A stretch of DNA of 64,000 nt from Podocnemis expansa (GCA_007922195.1 ML682119.1:365943-429942); one strand, 5' to 3'; positions 1 through 11,827 are shown, counted from the stretch's first letter. Translations and numbers: made by a program. Notes: a model not told the origin generated them from the letters alone.

Positions 1-1960
1 CACACGGGGGGGATGCAGCTCTGCCACAGACACAATGGAGATGTACTGAAAATTGTATCTTGGGGTTGGAGAGAGAACTGCCCTAATCTGGGTTCCACCC
101 TACCCATCCAGGGTTAGGCTTTGGCAGGTCTTCCTGTCCCATCTGGCTGAGCTATGCTGGGTCCTCCCACCCTGCCCTGCTGGGGTCACTTCCATCCCAT
201 GCAGGATCAAAGTCAGATGTTTACCCTGGCAGCAGTGGTTTGAAGAACCCCTCCCTAGTTGGCCACAGCTCCAGCTCCTCTTGCCCTGGCAGGGGCCAGC
301 ATGGCCACACAGCACAGAACTGTGTTGTTTCCTGCCTGCTGAGCTGAGCTCACTGAGGAGCACCTGCCCCCATGACCAGCCTGGCCTGGGCAGTTGTTCA
401 GGCTCTGGCAGTGAACCAAAGGCAGACCAGAGGGGTTATAACCCCATGACAGCAAGGCCTGTAAGTGCCCCTCCACGTTGGCACAGTAACAACTGGTGCT
501 AAACCCTGCTCCACACACCCAGAATCACAGTTCCTGGTGCCCACTTCTGGGCAAGCAGGGGGCAGATGCTCACAGGGGAAAGGCCCCAGGAGGGCAGGTG
601 GTTGGGAGGAGAGCCAGGAACCTGTTGCTGAGAAAACCACTGTGATGCTAAACCAAGGACAGGCTCAGACAGTGGCCACCGTGCACCCACTGGAGCTAAA
701 GACCATTCTCTACCTCCTCCCACTCTCAGCTCTGAGCCATGTGTCTCCGTTGGTCGACGCTCCACTGCAGCCTCAAGAACTGACGCTACCTAGAGAGAGC
801 CAGGCCCAAATGTGCCATGCCACGTCTCTAGGAGAGGCCTGGGTCTCTGCCCCCATGCCTTCTTCTCCAGCACAGGGAGCCAGGAGGGTTCCTGGAAAGG
901 AAACTGGTGCATTCCACCACTCCACCATGCATCAGTCAGTTGCTGTGCAAGGTGCGCTGCACATGGCTGGCTGATGTTTCAGGGGAGTGTTTGGTGGCGC
1001 TGGAGAGATGCATGGTCCATGCCACTGACTACAGGGGCTTTGGTTTGCAAACACCAGTCAAAACTCATCGTCAATGAGGCCTCATAGGTTTGCTCCCACT
1101 TGTGGAGCTGCTGAATGGATCCCCTTTTTACAACCTCTCACATTCAATGCGAAACCCTGGCTGGCCTGCCAGACGGAATTCCCAGCATCCTGCTCTTCAC
1201 CTTTAAAAAGTGCAACCCTCAGAAACAATGAAAGGTGGGTACTGGTCCGTGCATAACTCAGAAGGGCCTGTATGAGGACTTGGACTGCCCAAGCAAGGGT
1301 AGGGGGTAGCTCATGCAGGCTGGATTGGTGAGGAGCACACACAACAAGGGGCAGGAGGTGACAGGACAGTGCCCTGTCCCCAATGTGCTTCAATCCCAGC
1401 TCCTAGATCACTGGGGTCTCCACTATGATCTTTGACTCTGACCCCCAGCACAGCTCAGGCTAGAGAACAGCCCCAAAACCATTCCTAGAGCAGAGCTTTC
1501 AGAAAAAATGTCCACTGTGATTTTAAAATTGCCAGTGATGTAGGACCCCCTTAACCCTTGGGAAACTGGTCCCCTGCTCTCACATTAAAAACCAACAACT
1601 TATTTCCAGGCTAGAAGCAGAACAAATCAACTTTCCCCAGAAGGATGTTTGGAGCTGTATCTGCCAGCTTGCAGAGCCCATTACTACAGAGCTTTCCCCC
1701 ATAGGTACAGACAAGACAGTTCAAATCACTCCTGAACCTTCTCTGGGTTGAACTGACTGGACCCTTGGGCTGCTCCCCACTCTTGACGGGGGCCCAGCCA
1801 GCTGCTCTCTCCCACACATCCGGTGGAACAAACGCTGAGCACCTCTCTCCCCACAGTGGGTGTGGAGGCCCTGCCCTGCCACCCTCATGGGATCAGGATA
1901 AGCCATGGCATGCTCTGACACAGACGCTTCTCCTATTTGCAGACCCAGTATGTTCCAGGG
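1..1960. other. 3' flank of the first Myb/SANT-SCAN gene, no gene seen
   Basis: No exon-like open frame with recognisable protein similarity is visible. Reading frames here are short and look like chance frames in GC-rich DNA. The only recognised content is a decayed CR1-like stretch near 1,495-1,640. Confidence 0.6.
1495..1640 (-). repeat. CR1-type LINE 3' fragment, degraded
   Basis: On the minus strand this reads like the end of a CR1 LINE. It shares short blocks with the better preserved fragment at 34,745-35,140 (an 'attttaaaattgccagtgatg' type block, then a 'ccttgg...gt' block, then a 'ttatttccag' block). It is heavily decayed. The assignment rests on recalled CR1 3' consensus, not on an alignment. 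Confidence 0.45.
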
Positions 1961-1980
1961 CCCGGAGCTCTGCGCATTGC

Positions 1981-1986
1981 TTTATT
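1981..1986 (-). terminator. polyadenylation signal of gene A
   Basis: TTTATT on the plus strand is AATAAA on the gene strand, about 380 bases after the predicted stop. The paralogue has the same signal in the same context (19,020-19,025), with matching sequence on both sides ('gttggtctcaataaagcaat'). Similarity between the paralogues fades about 25 bases further on. This fits a shared mRNA 3' end. Confidence 0.75.
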
Positions 1987-2367
1987 GAGACCAACCTGAG
2001 AAACAAAGGAGAAAATAGAGGGATTGGGGATGTTGTATCAAAAAGCTACTAGAGGAGAAAAGGCTCCTTGGAAAGTCCAGTGATGAGACGCCAGCTGCCC
2101 TGGCTCAAAGCAGCCCTTGCTGGATCCAGCTCCTAGCACCCCTAGCCAGCCCAGTGGCCCTCAGGTTCTGTTCAAGGTCTCGCTGCTGTGGCACTGCTGT
2201 GAGGGTGAGGCTGAGGCTCAACGCCTGTAGCTCTGGGGAGAAGCGAGACCCAGAGGGCCGAGTAGGAGGTCATCACCTTTTGCCTGGTGCTGCTGACACT
2301 GCTGCTGAATATCACATGGGCTCCTTGGCAACGGGCCATGGCCAATTGCTCACCAGGTACTTGCGCT

Positions 2368-5300
2368 TCAGGAGAGCTGCAGAGATGAGCAGAATGAGAA
2401 CAGGAGTCAGGTACGAGCATGTCCCCAGTCATAGCACTCAGAGCCCCACCTCCACCTGTCACTGAGTGCATATCCAGCAGCACCGGCCTGTGCTACTGGG
2501 GGTCCCTGTGGCAGAAGTCAATGGCTCTTGGAATGGGGTGGGAGAATTTTGTGCCTGAAGAAAAGGCTCCAGAGGCCTCTGGCTGGGCCAATGCTGTCTG
2601 ACCTATGGAGTTTCCTGGGCCCTCAAAGCACTTGGGGGTGGGGGCACAAGTTGCTGTGGCACAGTGATGATGCTCAGAAAGACAGCACGCAGAGGATTTC
2701 CCCTGTGGCCCAGGAGTGAGAGGTGAGGTCTGAGTCGGGACATCAGCCACCTCTTCCAGGCTGACCCATGGCAGGTCTGTGTGGCCTAACCCCTGGCAGC
2801 CTCATTCCCAGAGTGCTTCTGCAGGGCAGGGCACCGGAGTGGCTGTTTGTCTGATTGGGCACTTACATGTGTCTGGTGGGGCACAGCCATGCCAGGGCTC
2901 TTGGATGCACTCCAGGGTGGTTTGGTTGTTGATGGCCTTCTCTCATTCAGGATGCGTGAGATGGTGTCCAGGGCCTCAGCCAGGCCCTGTAGGTGGGCAC
3001 CACTCAGCCCATACAGGGTGGAAGCTGCATGATAAATATGATACATGGATTATGTGCCACAGTGCCCAGTCCCCTACCTGCACCACCTGGCCCTTGGGAC
3101 AGCAGTCCTCTCCCACCACCTGCTGATGGGAACCAAGCCAGTGACCACTATGCCCAAGCCAGCCACATGGATAACTGCCTAATACTGCAGCCTGCTTATG
3201 TGGTTACTACATTAGTCATGTGCCAACATGGGACAGTGATTCTGCTCTCTTCTGGCTTCTCCAGTAGTGCCCCCAACCGCCATGGAATAAATCCCTGAGT
3301 TCAGGGACCCATGGTAGGCTTTTGGCATGGATTTCATCCCCACACACCCTGGCCACAGTGCCTGATCCCCAAGGGATGCTGCTTCTCCTCTGCCTAGGCC
3401 CAAAAATCCTGCAGGCGTCAAGTTCCTCTGGGACTTGCCTGCTGCCATTGGGCCCTGGCTGGTGATAGATCAGCTCCAGAGCGCAGCCTTGGATCCATGG
3501 GCCTCCAGCTACCCAAAACTTACCTTGGGTGATTCTGAGCTCCTCCCGTGCAGCATCCAGCTCAGCCCGCAGCACCGTGCAACCCAGGCAGCGGGTCTGC
3601 GCCCCCGGGCAGGCCACACCACCATCTGGGGCTCTATCTGCACTGCCCTCTCCATCCCACGGGGAGTCCAGGGATGTCTCCATGGCATCCTCAAGTGAGG
3701 GGCCGTCCAACTCCGGAGACATGCGGCCAGCACTCCTGCGCTGGGAGCTGCAGGCCCTGTTACCCTTAGAGGCAGTGCACTCCGGTGGCACGAGGCTAGT
3801 GGATGTCTGCCGCTCGGATGAGGCATGGCTCCCAGGCAGCTGTGTGGCCACTGGAGAGGCCCCGTTCTGAGCCTCTGAGATGCTGCTGCCACCTTGCATG
3901 GTGATTCTACCCTGTGGCAGGCCATCTGTCCCTGTACACCTGCCTGGGCCAACACCACATAATTCAGTTGTCTTTCTAGCTGCTGGACGTGGCACTTGGG
4001 CAGCATTCTCCTCTGCTCCTCGCAGGCCCCCGGCGCTTCGCAGTGGCTCTAAGCCATTCTCCACTTGCTGTGCCTGCACACAGCCCTCTCTGTTTCTCCG
4101 GAGCTGGGTCACAGCTGGCTCAGTTGCTCCAGAACCTGGTCTCTCCAATAACAGGGCACATGGAGTGGCAGCTGGAGGAATAAATCACCAAAAATTACTG
4201 CTCGAGAGAGCCACAGTTCCTTTTGGAGGTGAAGGTGCTGGACTGAGCTCCAGGGAACTGGGCTCATCCTGGCTCTGCCCAGAGTCCCTGGGATCTTCAG
4301 CCAGTCCCAGATAGCCTCTGGCCTCAGTACCATAACAAGGACGGAAGCTTGGCCCCGACCCATGCAAGGGTCACTGTGGGAGCCCTTGGGACCTAAATAC
4401 CAGAGAGGAGCCTACTGGAAAGACCAGACCTGAACAGGCAGATCTAGTCGCTCTCCTCTTTCCCAGCTGCTGATGCAGGAGTGAACGGGACTTTCCTTGC
4501 CACAACTGCCAGACTGGTTCTGGGCTCCAGAAGCAACAGCAGAAAGCCTCTGCCCACCCTGACTACACTCTACCCCTCAGTCCAAATGTTGTGACACCTG
4601 TTGTCAGATGTCCCGGGAAGAGGGGCACTTTGGATGCTGTCGCACCCTAAGTCAGCCCCCACGGGCCGAGTGCCTCTTCCATTAGTAGCCACAGGAGCCT
4701 ACCCTGGCTGAGCCCCCAGAAACCAGAGACGAGCCCCATGCAAGAGCCCAGACAATTCTTCAGAGACAACCGCATCTGATACAGGCAGGAGACCTCACCC
4801 AACAGGCTGCCACTCCAGCCATTCTCCTGCCCACCAGCTCTCTGGGACGCCCTCTGCTGTTCAGCCAACAGGGCCCGCTGTGCCACACCAATGTCCCTGG
4901 TCCCTTCTGGGGCTGGTATCAGCACCTGAAACAAGAAGAGTCCCTGGTCAGTGCCCACTGTGCTGGTCCAGGTACTGTCCCTGGCATGGCACAGGCCTTT
5001 GCCGCAGAACAGAGATGGCAGAGACAAGACCATGTCATCCATGACACAGACCAGGAATAAGGCAAGCATTACTTCTGACACCATCACCCTTCAAACCACT
5101 CAGCTCCCACAGACCAATGCCAGAGTAACTTAAAGGACTTCTCGTGCTCACCTGGGGCTGCCACCTAGGCTCCTGTGGGATGAGTTGGAAATCTTCTGCC
5201 AGGGCCACAGCCTCCTGACCACTTTCCGGGCCACGCTCCCGCACCCAGCTCTGCATTTCCTCAGGCAAGAGGCTCAGGAACTGCTCCAGAACCAGCAGCT

Positions 5301-8300
5301 CCAGCATCTGCTCCTTGGTGCGTGTCTCTGGCTGAAGCCAGTGCTGGGAAAGTTCCTGAAGGTGGCCGTAAACTGCCCGGGGCCCCTCAGCATCCTGGTA
5401 GCGGAAGCCCCTGAAACGCTGGCGTTGCGCCTCTGTGTCATAGCAGCGCAGGACGGCACCCTTCACCGTCTCACCATCTACAGCCTTGCTGGCCTGGGCC
5501 TGCTGAATTTCCCTGCTGAGTGGGGGCAAGAGTTGGGATCCCCTCAGCCCTCTAGGCCCATGGCAGGTGTCAGTCACTTGTCTGGAGGAGGTGAGATCAG
5601 GTTCAGGGTCCCTCCCTTCTCCCTGTGAGGCCAGGGGGCCTGCAGCCAGGTGCAGCTGGGAGCCCAGCAGCCCCTCCCGACACCGTTCCCCACAAGGCTG
5701 CTGCCCATTCAGCGGCTGCTGCGGCACCAGCCAGCGCAAGATCTCATCTGCTGTCCAGTACTGCACGGCTGGGGGTGCTTTCCCAGCTCGCTCCAGGCCC
5801 CCCGTGGGGGCAGGGCCAGCCACCTCGGCCTCCTGCCCTTTGGCCTGTGTTCGTACCGCCTGCTCCAGCAGAGCTTGGAACTGGAGCCCAGCACCGGCTC
5901 CCTCCCGCGCCACTGGTTCCGGGTCTTGCATGGTGGGTGGGGGCTGCATCAGGGCCCCGACCATCTCCAGCTGCTTCTGGAAGAGCTTCTCCAGGAGCTG
6001 GGCCTGGAACTCTCGGTCCTCACGTCGCATCTCCCGGTCATGCTCGATGAACTCAGCCAGGCTTTGCCTCTCCTCTGTCCGCAAGGCACCCGTTCGCCGT
6101 GCCCGCTTGAGCTCCAGCTGGCTGCGCCCATGTTTCTGGCTGGGGCCTCGTGGCGTCTCCAGTGGCCCATCCTCCCGCACCTTCCGCTTCTTGGCCCGGA
6201 GGTGCATGAGCCGGTCCAGTGCCGAGACCAGCTTCCGGGAGGCTGGCTGAGGCTCCACTGACACTGATGGGGAAGGGTCTGGGAAGAACAGTTCAGAATG
6301 AGGACCTGTGGTGCACAACACCTGGCCTGGCGCAACCTCTGCAGGTCCCTTTTACTGTGCAGCTCAAGGCAGCAGTGGAGCTGGGCCCCTGCTTTCAGTC
6401 AGGCTGGGGTAGGAATAGGGGGATCATTCATGGACACAGGGGTACAGAAACACTGTCACTTGAAAACAGTGGCACTAAGCACAAGGAGAGGGAAACCCAA
6501 GATAATTCTCCTTACTGACAAGCAGAGGAAGGCACCAAGCATAGTCTGCATGGACCCTCCCCCATGAACTGTTTGCCAAGGCTAGCTGTGCCAGGCCCTC
6601 GAACACTGAGTAACGCTGGCAAGGGCAGGAGAGGCATGGCCAGCCTGGATCAGTGTCAAAAGAAAAAGCTGCAGGGAGTGAGCTCTGGGAGGAGGCTGGA
6701 ACTGGAGAGTAAATCAACTGCATTGGTGTGCCAGGATTCATTGGTGCCAGGGTGATCAGCAGCTCTGTTCTATTCCTTTCCCCCTTTCAAGGCCTGTTCT
6801 AAAAAACTTTGGAGGAGCCAAAACATTGACTCCTGGGGATTTTCTAGGGAGAGGCTTCAGCTCAGAGGCTCTGCCCAACCTTGGGGGATTTCAAAGGTCC
6901 TTGGAGTAGCCCAGACCTCAGCATGCTTGGGGGGACAACCAGACAGCACTGCTGGACCTTGGACTGACACACAAGACACTGCCTTGCCTTCCCCTTGCTT
7001 GTGTGTCTTCCCATCCCCCACCGGCCAAGCCATCACTCTGCTGTGGACCCAATTCTGAGCCCAACCAGGCTGCATAGTACCAGCCTGCCAGGCCAAGATG
7101 GGGAAAGAGGGGCCTGCTGAGACCAGCCATATGAGGTTTCACACCAGGGCCATGCGCCAACAGCTGGAGAATAGCTGTAGTGGCTGGTCCATCCACCCGG
7201 CTAAGCTATCTGCAGCTAACCTGTTGCTGGTGTCATGAGTCCATCAATGAAAGCTGAATTTCCCCATCTTCATCAGCCCAGATCCACCCTTTGTCCTATA
7301 TTTATTTATCGGGGGTTGGGAAAGTAACTACACGGCTTCTGGCTGAGTTCCCACAAGCCCCCAATGGCTGTCTGACAGGACAAAGGCCTTGTACCAACAA
7401 CTCCCCCTGGGAAGGAGCCTCAGCCATATTTGGATGCCAGTAGGTTCCAGGAGCTCCCCCAAGGACTGTCTGATGGTCTAAGGCAGTGGTTCCCAATATT
7501 TTCTCTGCCATGGCACACCTTGCTACCTTTAATTAATCTGAGGCACACCACCATACAGTTTCCAAATGAACTCATGAATATTTATGAGCCAATGAGCCAA
7601 TCCAGAGCTCTCTGAGTATGTTTTCAAAAAATTTTGTGGCACACCTGCTCAGGCCTGATGGCACACGTGTGTGCCACGGCACACTGGTTGGGAAACACTG
7701 GTCTAAGGGCCTTGTACCAGCACCCCATCCCTGGGACAAAGCCTTGGCAATATTTGGATGCCAGCAGGTTTGCAGGATCAGCCTATTTAAATCTCCAGGC
7801 GTTCTAGGTTTTATTCTATGATCTCTCCCTTGCGTCTCCCCGCTCTTGTGAATTCTCTAGGCTGTTTGTCTTTCACTCAGTAGTGCTGTGCACGGGGAAC
7901 CCTGAACAACTACACAGCTGCTTGATGCTGGCTGGTGACAGAGCCATGCTATGAGTCGTCCCCCCCACCCCAAGAACATTCACTCCATCCAAATCAATGC
8001 AACAGGCCCTTTCAGGGCTCCTCTTTGGGTGATCTGCTTCTCCTCCCAGTTCTCAGCTGCAGGGGACTGGAACCATCCCAGCCGTACCATTCCACAAGAG
8101 TTCATGCCCCATGGAGCCTTGGCCTCAGCCCATCTGTGGGCACGGGGACAGTCAGGGCAAGGACATGTGCCCAACATGGCAGCTGGAACCCCCTACCCTC
8201 CCCACCCCCAGTGGAGCAGCCCTACCTGTGTCCCAACCCTAGACATGCACCCAGCCAGGTGCTCCCACCTACTGCTTTTTATGGAAGCAAAATTCAGGGG

Positions 8301-9015
8301 TGACTGGGACTCTAAGGGGCAGATCATGCTCCCAGTTTGGCATCTCCCAGCAACCTCTCACCAACCACGGGGACTTACCAGGTTCTGGGAGTAGCTCATC
8401 TGCAGATGCCTCCTCTTCCTTTACCTGCACCCGCACAGCCTGCACTTCACCCAGAGGGCCCTGTGTCTCAGGCAGCACATAGCCCAGCTCTTCACCTCCC
8501 TGGCTCTCTGAGGCAGCAGCCTGGGATCCCCAATTGTCAGAGGCTGAGGCCTGGGACTCCCAGTGCTCAAAGGTAGCAGCACCCTGTGAATCCCAGGGCT
8601 CAAATGCTGGTGTCCCCCAGCTCTCTGGGGCAGCTGTTGCCTCCTGCCTGTCCACAGCACCAGGCCCATCACTGCTCTCTGCCAGGAGGCTGGAGCGGGT
8701 GCTGTCACAGCGCTGCATGATCTGATCCATCTCCTCGTAGAAGGGGCAGCGCATGGGTGGCCTCCCAGCCGCATTGTTCTCCTTGGCCTTGCGATACGTC
8801 ACCTTGAGACCTTTCATCTTCTCCCTGCATTGATCGCCCGTGCGGTAGATACCCAGCTCGGCCAGGCGCTGGGAGATGCCGTCATAGACCACCCTGTTCC
8901 TACCACGTGAACTCAGATCATGAGTTGTGGCTGCCTCTGCCCACAAGGCAATCAGCACCTTGATGTGGTCAGCTGGCCAGCTGGCTGCTCGTTCCTGAGG
9001 CTTGTCTCGGCGCAT
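2368..9015 (-). CDS. Myb/SANT-like and SCAN domain protein (gene A)
   Basis: Predicted 901-residue nuclear protein. Exons: 9015-8379, 6278-5152, 4925-4799, 4171-3524, 3024-2867, 2376-2368. Phases agree with GT-AG borders throughout, and the paralogue at 12.9-18.7 kb has the same exon plan (third and fifth exons are identical in length, 127 and 158). Residues about 9-100 are a Myb/SANT-like (trihelix-type) DNA-binding domain with conserved Trp residues and an [17 protein letters not shown] block. Four Trp-containing repeats follow (129-172), then a VKEE sumoylation-type motif. The second exon encodes a KKRK nuclear signal, a charged helix ([13 protein letters not shown]...) and, at its end, a complete SCAN domain. 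Exon four carries a CxxC (CLGC) before a predicted helix. Splicing into the last exon gives Leu-Ser-stop. No zinc fingers follow. Role as a transcription regulator is inferred from the domains. The start is the ATG opening the Myb domain; a 5' noncoding exon may lie in the CpG island. Confidence 0.85.
5152..6278 (-). CDS. SCAN-domain exon of gene A
   Basis: A single open 1,127-base exon, phase 1 in and phase 0 out. Order of content: nuclear localisation signal (AKKRKVRED), charged helix, Pro-rich linker, a '[17 protein letters not shown]' block, then the SCAN domain with the diagnostic [37 protein letters not shown] and [15 protein letters not shown] elements. SCAN domains are helical dimerisation modules. 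The donor sits directly after the domain, as is usual in ZSCAN genes. Confidence 0.9.
7484..7700. mobile_element. short non-autonomous hAT element in intron 1 of gene A
   Basis: 217 bp with terminal inverted repeats CAGTGGTTCCCAA / TTGGGAAACACTG. Flanked by a perfect 8-bp target duplication GTCTAAGG (7,476-7,483 and 7,701-7,708). It has no coding capacity. Confidence 0.9.
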
Positions 9016-9424
9016 TGCACTAGGAGGGGGCTGGACTGTTGAAGACTGTCTGGGGAAAGACTGCAGCGCCCAGCACCAGCCCAGTCCGACACAGGAACCT
9101 CACTGAGTAACACACTGCAAGCTGACTAAGCCAGACTTCCAGGCCTGTGCTCGCTGCCCTTCCTCCTGACGTCAGAGCTGTGCAGGCTGGTCCTGGGATC
9201 CTCAGGGCCCATGGCTAAGGAACCCGAACTGGGCACATCCAGCCTCTCCCAATACCACACAATGGCAGTTCCCTGGGGTGGGGCTGGTGACTCCTGATTG
9301 ACAGTGTGGCAGCAGCCCTGGAGACGCTTCCATCGGTACCAGCGCCGTGGAGACACGCACGGAGCAGATCAAGTCAGAAACAAGCATCCTGTATGGAGTG
9401 AGAGACACAATCAGTACAATTTCC

Positions 9425-9545
9425 AAAGGGATAGCTGTGTTAGTCTAGTCCAGCAAAAAAAACCAAAAAACAAGGAGTCGTGTGGCACTTAAAGACTAAC
9501 AGATTTATTTTTTTGCATGAGCTTTCGTGGGAGAAGCCAGTGCCC
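9425..9545 (+). repeat. interspersed repeat, single arm of a fold-back family
   Basis: Contains the family signature: 'gctgtgttagtctag', an A-rich stretch, 'aaggagtcgtgtggcactta', 'aagactaacagatttatt', then 'gagctttcgtgggaga'. The same signature recurs at about 9.7, 10.1, 12.6, 23.7, 33.1, 50.6 and 61.3 kb. It is a dispersed repeat common in reptile DNA. The proper family name is not assigned here. Confidence 0.8.
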
Positions 9546-9710
9546 CCTGTGGGCTCTGCTCACCCAGCTATCTGCCTGGCCTCCTCAGGTGCAGCTATGG
9601 GGTCCCAGCTTGTCTGCTGGATGGGGCACGGAGTGGACAGTTTTTATTGGCTCATATGCCGTGAGGCAAGGAGGCAAGCTGGTGAGCTGTGCAGTAACTT
9701 TGTTAGTTGG

Positions 9711-10156
9711 CTTGAAAGGGGCAGCCGTGCTAGTCTAGTAAAGCAAAAAAAGCAAGGAGTCTTGTGGTACTTAAAGAGTAACAGATTTACGTATTCCATG
9801 AGTAAGGTTACCAGATGTCAGGAAAAAGGAGGACATGTCCTCCTTTTTACCTCCATGTCCTCCATCCGGCAAGCATTTTAAAAATACATGATTTTGTCTG
9901 GCTTTTTACTTACAGGGGTTTAAGTATGCTGGAATGCCCCAGAACACCCAATTTTTAGGGGGAAACATTCCAGGACCCCTAAAAACATAAAAATATTACA
10001 TTAATACTACATTTTCTCCATGAGTCCTCCAAAGTCCTCCTTTTCATACCTCCCTGTTCTCCCTTCCATGCTTTAGTGTCTGGTAACCATACGCATGAGC
10101 TTTCGTTGGAGAAAAATCTATTAGTCTTTAAGTGCCACAAGACTCCTTGCTTTTTT
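9711..10156. mobile_element. fold-back repeat with a nested 300-bp element
   Basis: The left arm (9,711-9,795) and right arm (10,096-10,156) are inverted copies of the 'gttagtctag...aagactaacag' repeat. The unit is bracketed by near-identical short direct repeats, TGTTAGTTGG at 9,701-9,710 and TGTTAGTTTGG at 10,157-10,167. This suggests both arms inserted together. Between the arms, about 9,796-10,095, sits a different element with GGTTACCAGA / TCTGGTAACC ends, flanked by CATGAG copies. Confidence 0.65.
9796..10095. mobile_element. 300-bp dispersed element, GGTTACCAGA ends
   Basis: The inverted ends are GGTTACCAGATGTC and (g)TGTCTGGTAACC. The interior has 'aaaaggaggacatgtcc', 'tttgtctggctttttac' and 'tttttaggggga'. 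Related copies, more decayed, occur at 49,365-49,500, 50,485-50,840, 55,322-55,607 and 57,935-58,190. CATGAG on both sides (near 9,800 and 10,093) may be the target duplication. No coding capacity. Confidence 0.6.
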
Positions 10157-10321
10157 TGTTAGTTTGGGGGCTCAGGCATTGCCTAGCTCATCCCCTCACC
10201 TGCAGCAGCTGAGCTGAGAAACAAATATGACCTCCTGTACCCACAGTCCAACCACCTGCCCTCAGCAGAGACAGATCCATCTCCCCTCACCTGAAGCCCC
10301 AGCTCCCAGAACAGCCTAACA

Positions 10322-10631
10322 CAGGGGCCTCAAACACAAATCACCATGAGGACTAGTACACAGGAATGGTACTAGTGTTTACGGCACCCCCCTGCAGTGC
10401 AGCAGGCGCCAGCGCAGACGAGTGACGTCACAGGGGAGCACAATGGCACGGTCCCCATTTTGACGCCGCTCAAATATCGGCGCCCCCCCTTCAATGCTTA
10501 CCTGGCCTACCATGTTGTGCTGGCCCTGCCACTGAAACATTTTCATATGATGATATTGTAAATATTGGCAACCAGAGCGTCACTGAGAGTTGCAGGAAAC
10601 CGCTTTAGGGGCTGCATGTTTGAGATCCCTG
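10322..10631. mobile_element. hAT-type element with internal insertion
   Basis: Inverted ends CAGGGGCCTCAAACA / TGTTTGAGATCCCTG. Target duplication GCCTAACA / GCCTAACG (7 of 8). Same family as 40,668-41,070 and 48,472-48,649. The middle, about 10,370-10,530, matches in reverse a second short element at 58,345-58,480 (shared CCATTTT, GCACCCCCC and TTGTGCTGGCCCTG elements), so this copy is itself interrupted. Confidence 0.75.
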
Positions 10632-11064
10632 GCCTAACGCGACTGTGCTCTGAGTCACACTGGGGGACTCTTCCTTCCCAGCACCCCAGGACCCCCCCGC
10701 AGTCCCACCCTTTGCTGTGACACAGGGGAGCAAGGCTTCCCACAGCGAAGTGGTGCCCACCCACAGCTCCCCTGCTGGGTACAGCTAAGCTGAGCACAGA
10801 CCCCCCAGCCCACAACGAGGTGAGCTCTGCAGGGCGCCTGGCACCATGGCGAGAGGCTGTGCTAGGAACAGGCCCAGCAGCGACTCCACCGCACCCAGGT
10901 GGGCCAGGCTGCAGCCTGCAGGGCGCGCAGGGCCCTGGCCCAGGCCGGTGGGGGGGGGGGTGCAGGGGCGGCCAGGGCTCACACAGCGGCCCAGCTGCGG
11001 CGCCCGCCTGCGGAAGAAGCGCCCCATGGGGGAGCGGGGACAGGGAGCGACAAACGGTCCCGGG

Positions 11065-11335
11065 GGCTCGCGCAGGGCGGCGGTTGGAGGGGGAGGGGAG
11101 GCGAACGGCCGGTGCACGGGGGGCTCGCGCAGAGCAGCGATTGGTGGGTGCCGTGGAAGGGCTGCGGCGCGCGCAGCGCGCGTGTGTGAAGGGCGCGCGG
11201 CCGCTCGCTGCGGCTCGCGCAAGGCAATGGTGGGGGGAGGGGGGGTCGAACGGCCGCCGCGCTAAGGGCGAACGGCCGGCGCCCAAGGCTCGCACAGGGC
11301 GGCCGTTGGGGGGGGAGGGGTGGATCGAACGGCCT
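11065..11335 (+). repeat. four imperfect GC-rich tandem repeats in the CpG island
   Basis: Copies start at 11,065, 11,122, 11,212 and 11,287. The core of each is GGCTCGCGCAGGGCGGCG followed by a G-rich run, and three of the four end in CGAACGGCC. Spacing is irregular (57-90 bp). Function is unknown; the shared CGAACGG may be a protein site or simply repeat residue. Confidence 0.65.
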
Positions 11336-11575
11336 TTTGGTGCCGGGAGCAAACCCCTCCCCCCGCGTTGTCCCCCCGCAGCGCTGAATGAGGGGCTAAA
11401 AACACCCACCTACCGCTGCCACTAGGGCCCCGCGTAGGGGAGGAGGTCGCTCGGGGGCGGTGCTTATCCAGGAAGTGTCCGGCCACCGCCGCCGAAGCCT
11501 GGAGCTCGACTCAGCGTTGGCTGGCTGAGCTGTCAGTCAAGAAAGAGCGTGCGCGGCTACTGGCCGCGCGGGCAG

Positions 11576-11827
11576 CCAATCGGGAGCGAAGGGAGTAGCG
11601 AATGGTCTTGACATCTGTCAATGGAAACGGGCGCTCAGGGATAGGCCGAGCCTAAAGGGAGATGCGGGCAGAGATTGGCTGATCGCCTCACGTCTCTGGC
11701 TAGCGATTGGCAGAAGGACCTGCCGGTGAGCAGCCTCGTGGCAACGATTGGACAAGCCGCCCCGTCATCCGGCGGGTGGGCTGACCTCGATATTGTCCCT
11801 CCCCCTCACCTCCCACCAGCAGCCAAT
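11576..11827. promoter_or_regulatory. cluster of five CCAAT/ATTGG boxes
   Basis: CCAAT at 11,576-11,580 and 11,823-11,827; ATTGG at 11,674-11,678, 11,706-11,710 and 11,747-11,751. NF-Y typically binds such boxes in TATA-less CpG-island promoters, and mixed orientation is common in bidirectional ones. No TATA box is evident. Confidence 0.6.

Noticed and set aside
2368..2415. A hydrophobic stretch ([19 protein letters not shown]) that looks like a membrane segment
   Set aside because: The hydrophobic part is the translated polypyrimidine tract of a splice acceptor (...ctctgcag), and gene B has the matching acceptor with a different tract.
5567..6261. Plus-strand frames of 141-227 residues
   Set aside because: They are antisense shadows of the SCAN exon of gene A; the same shadows appear antisense to gene B at 13,680-14,380.
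10543..11409. A 288-residue minus-strand open frame and several overlapping frames over the CpG island
   Set aside because: Many frames are open at once because stops are rare in GC-rich DNA. The protein is Pro/Arg/Ala-rich without a domain, and it runs across a hAT element end.
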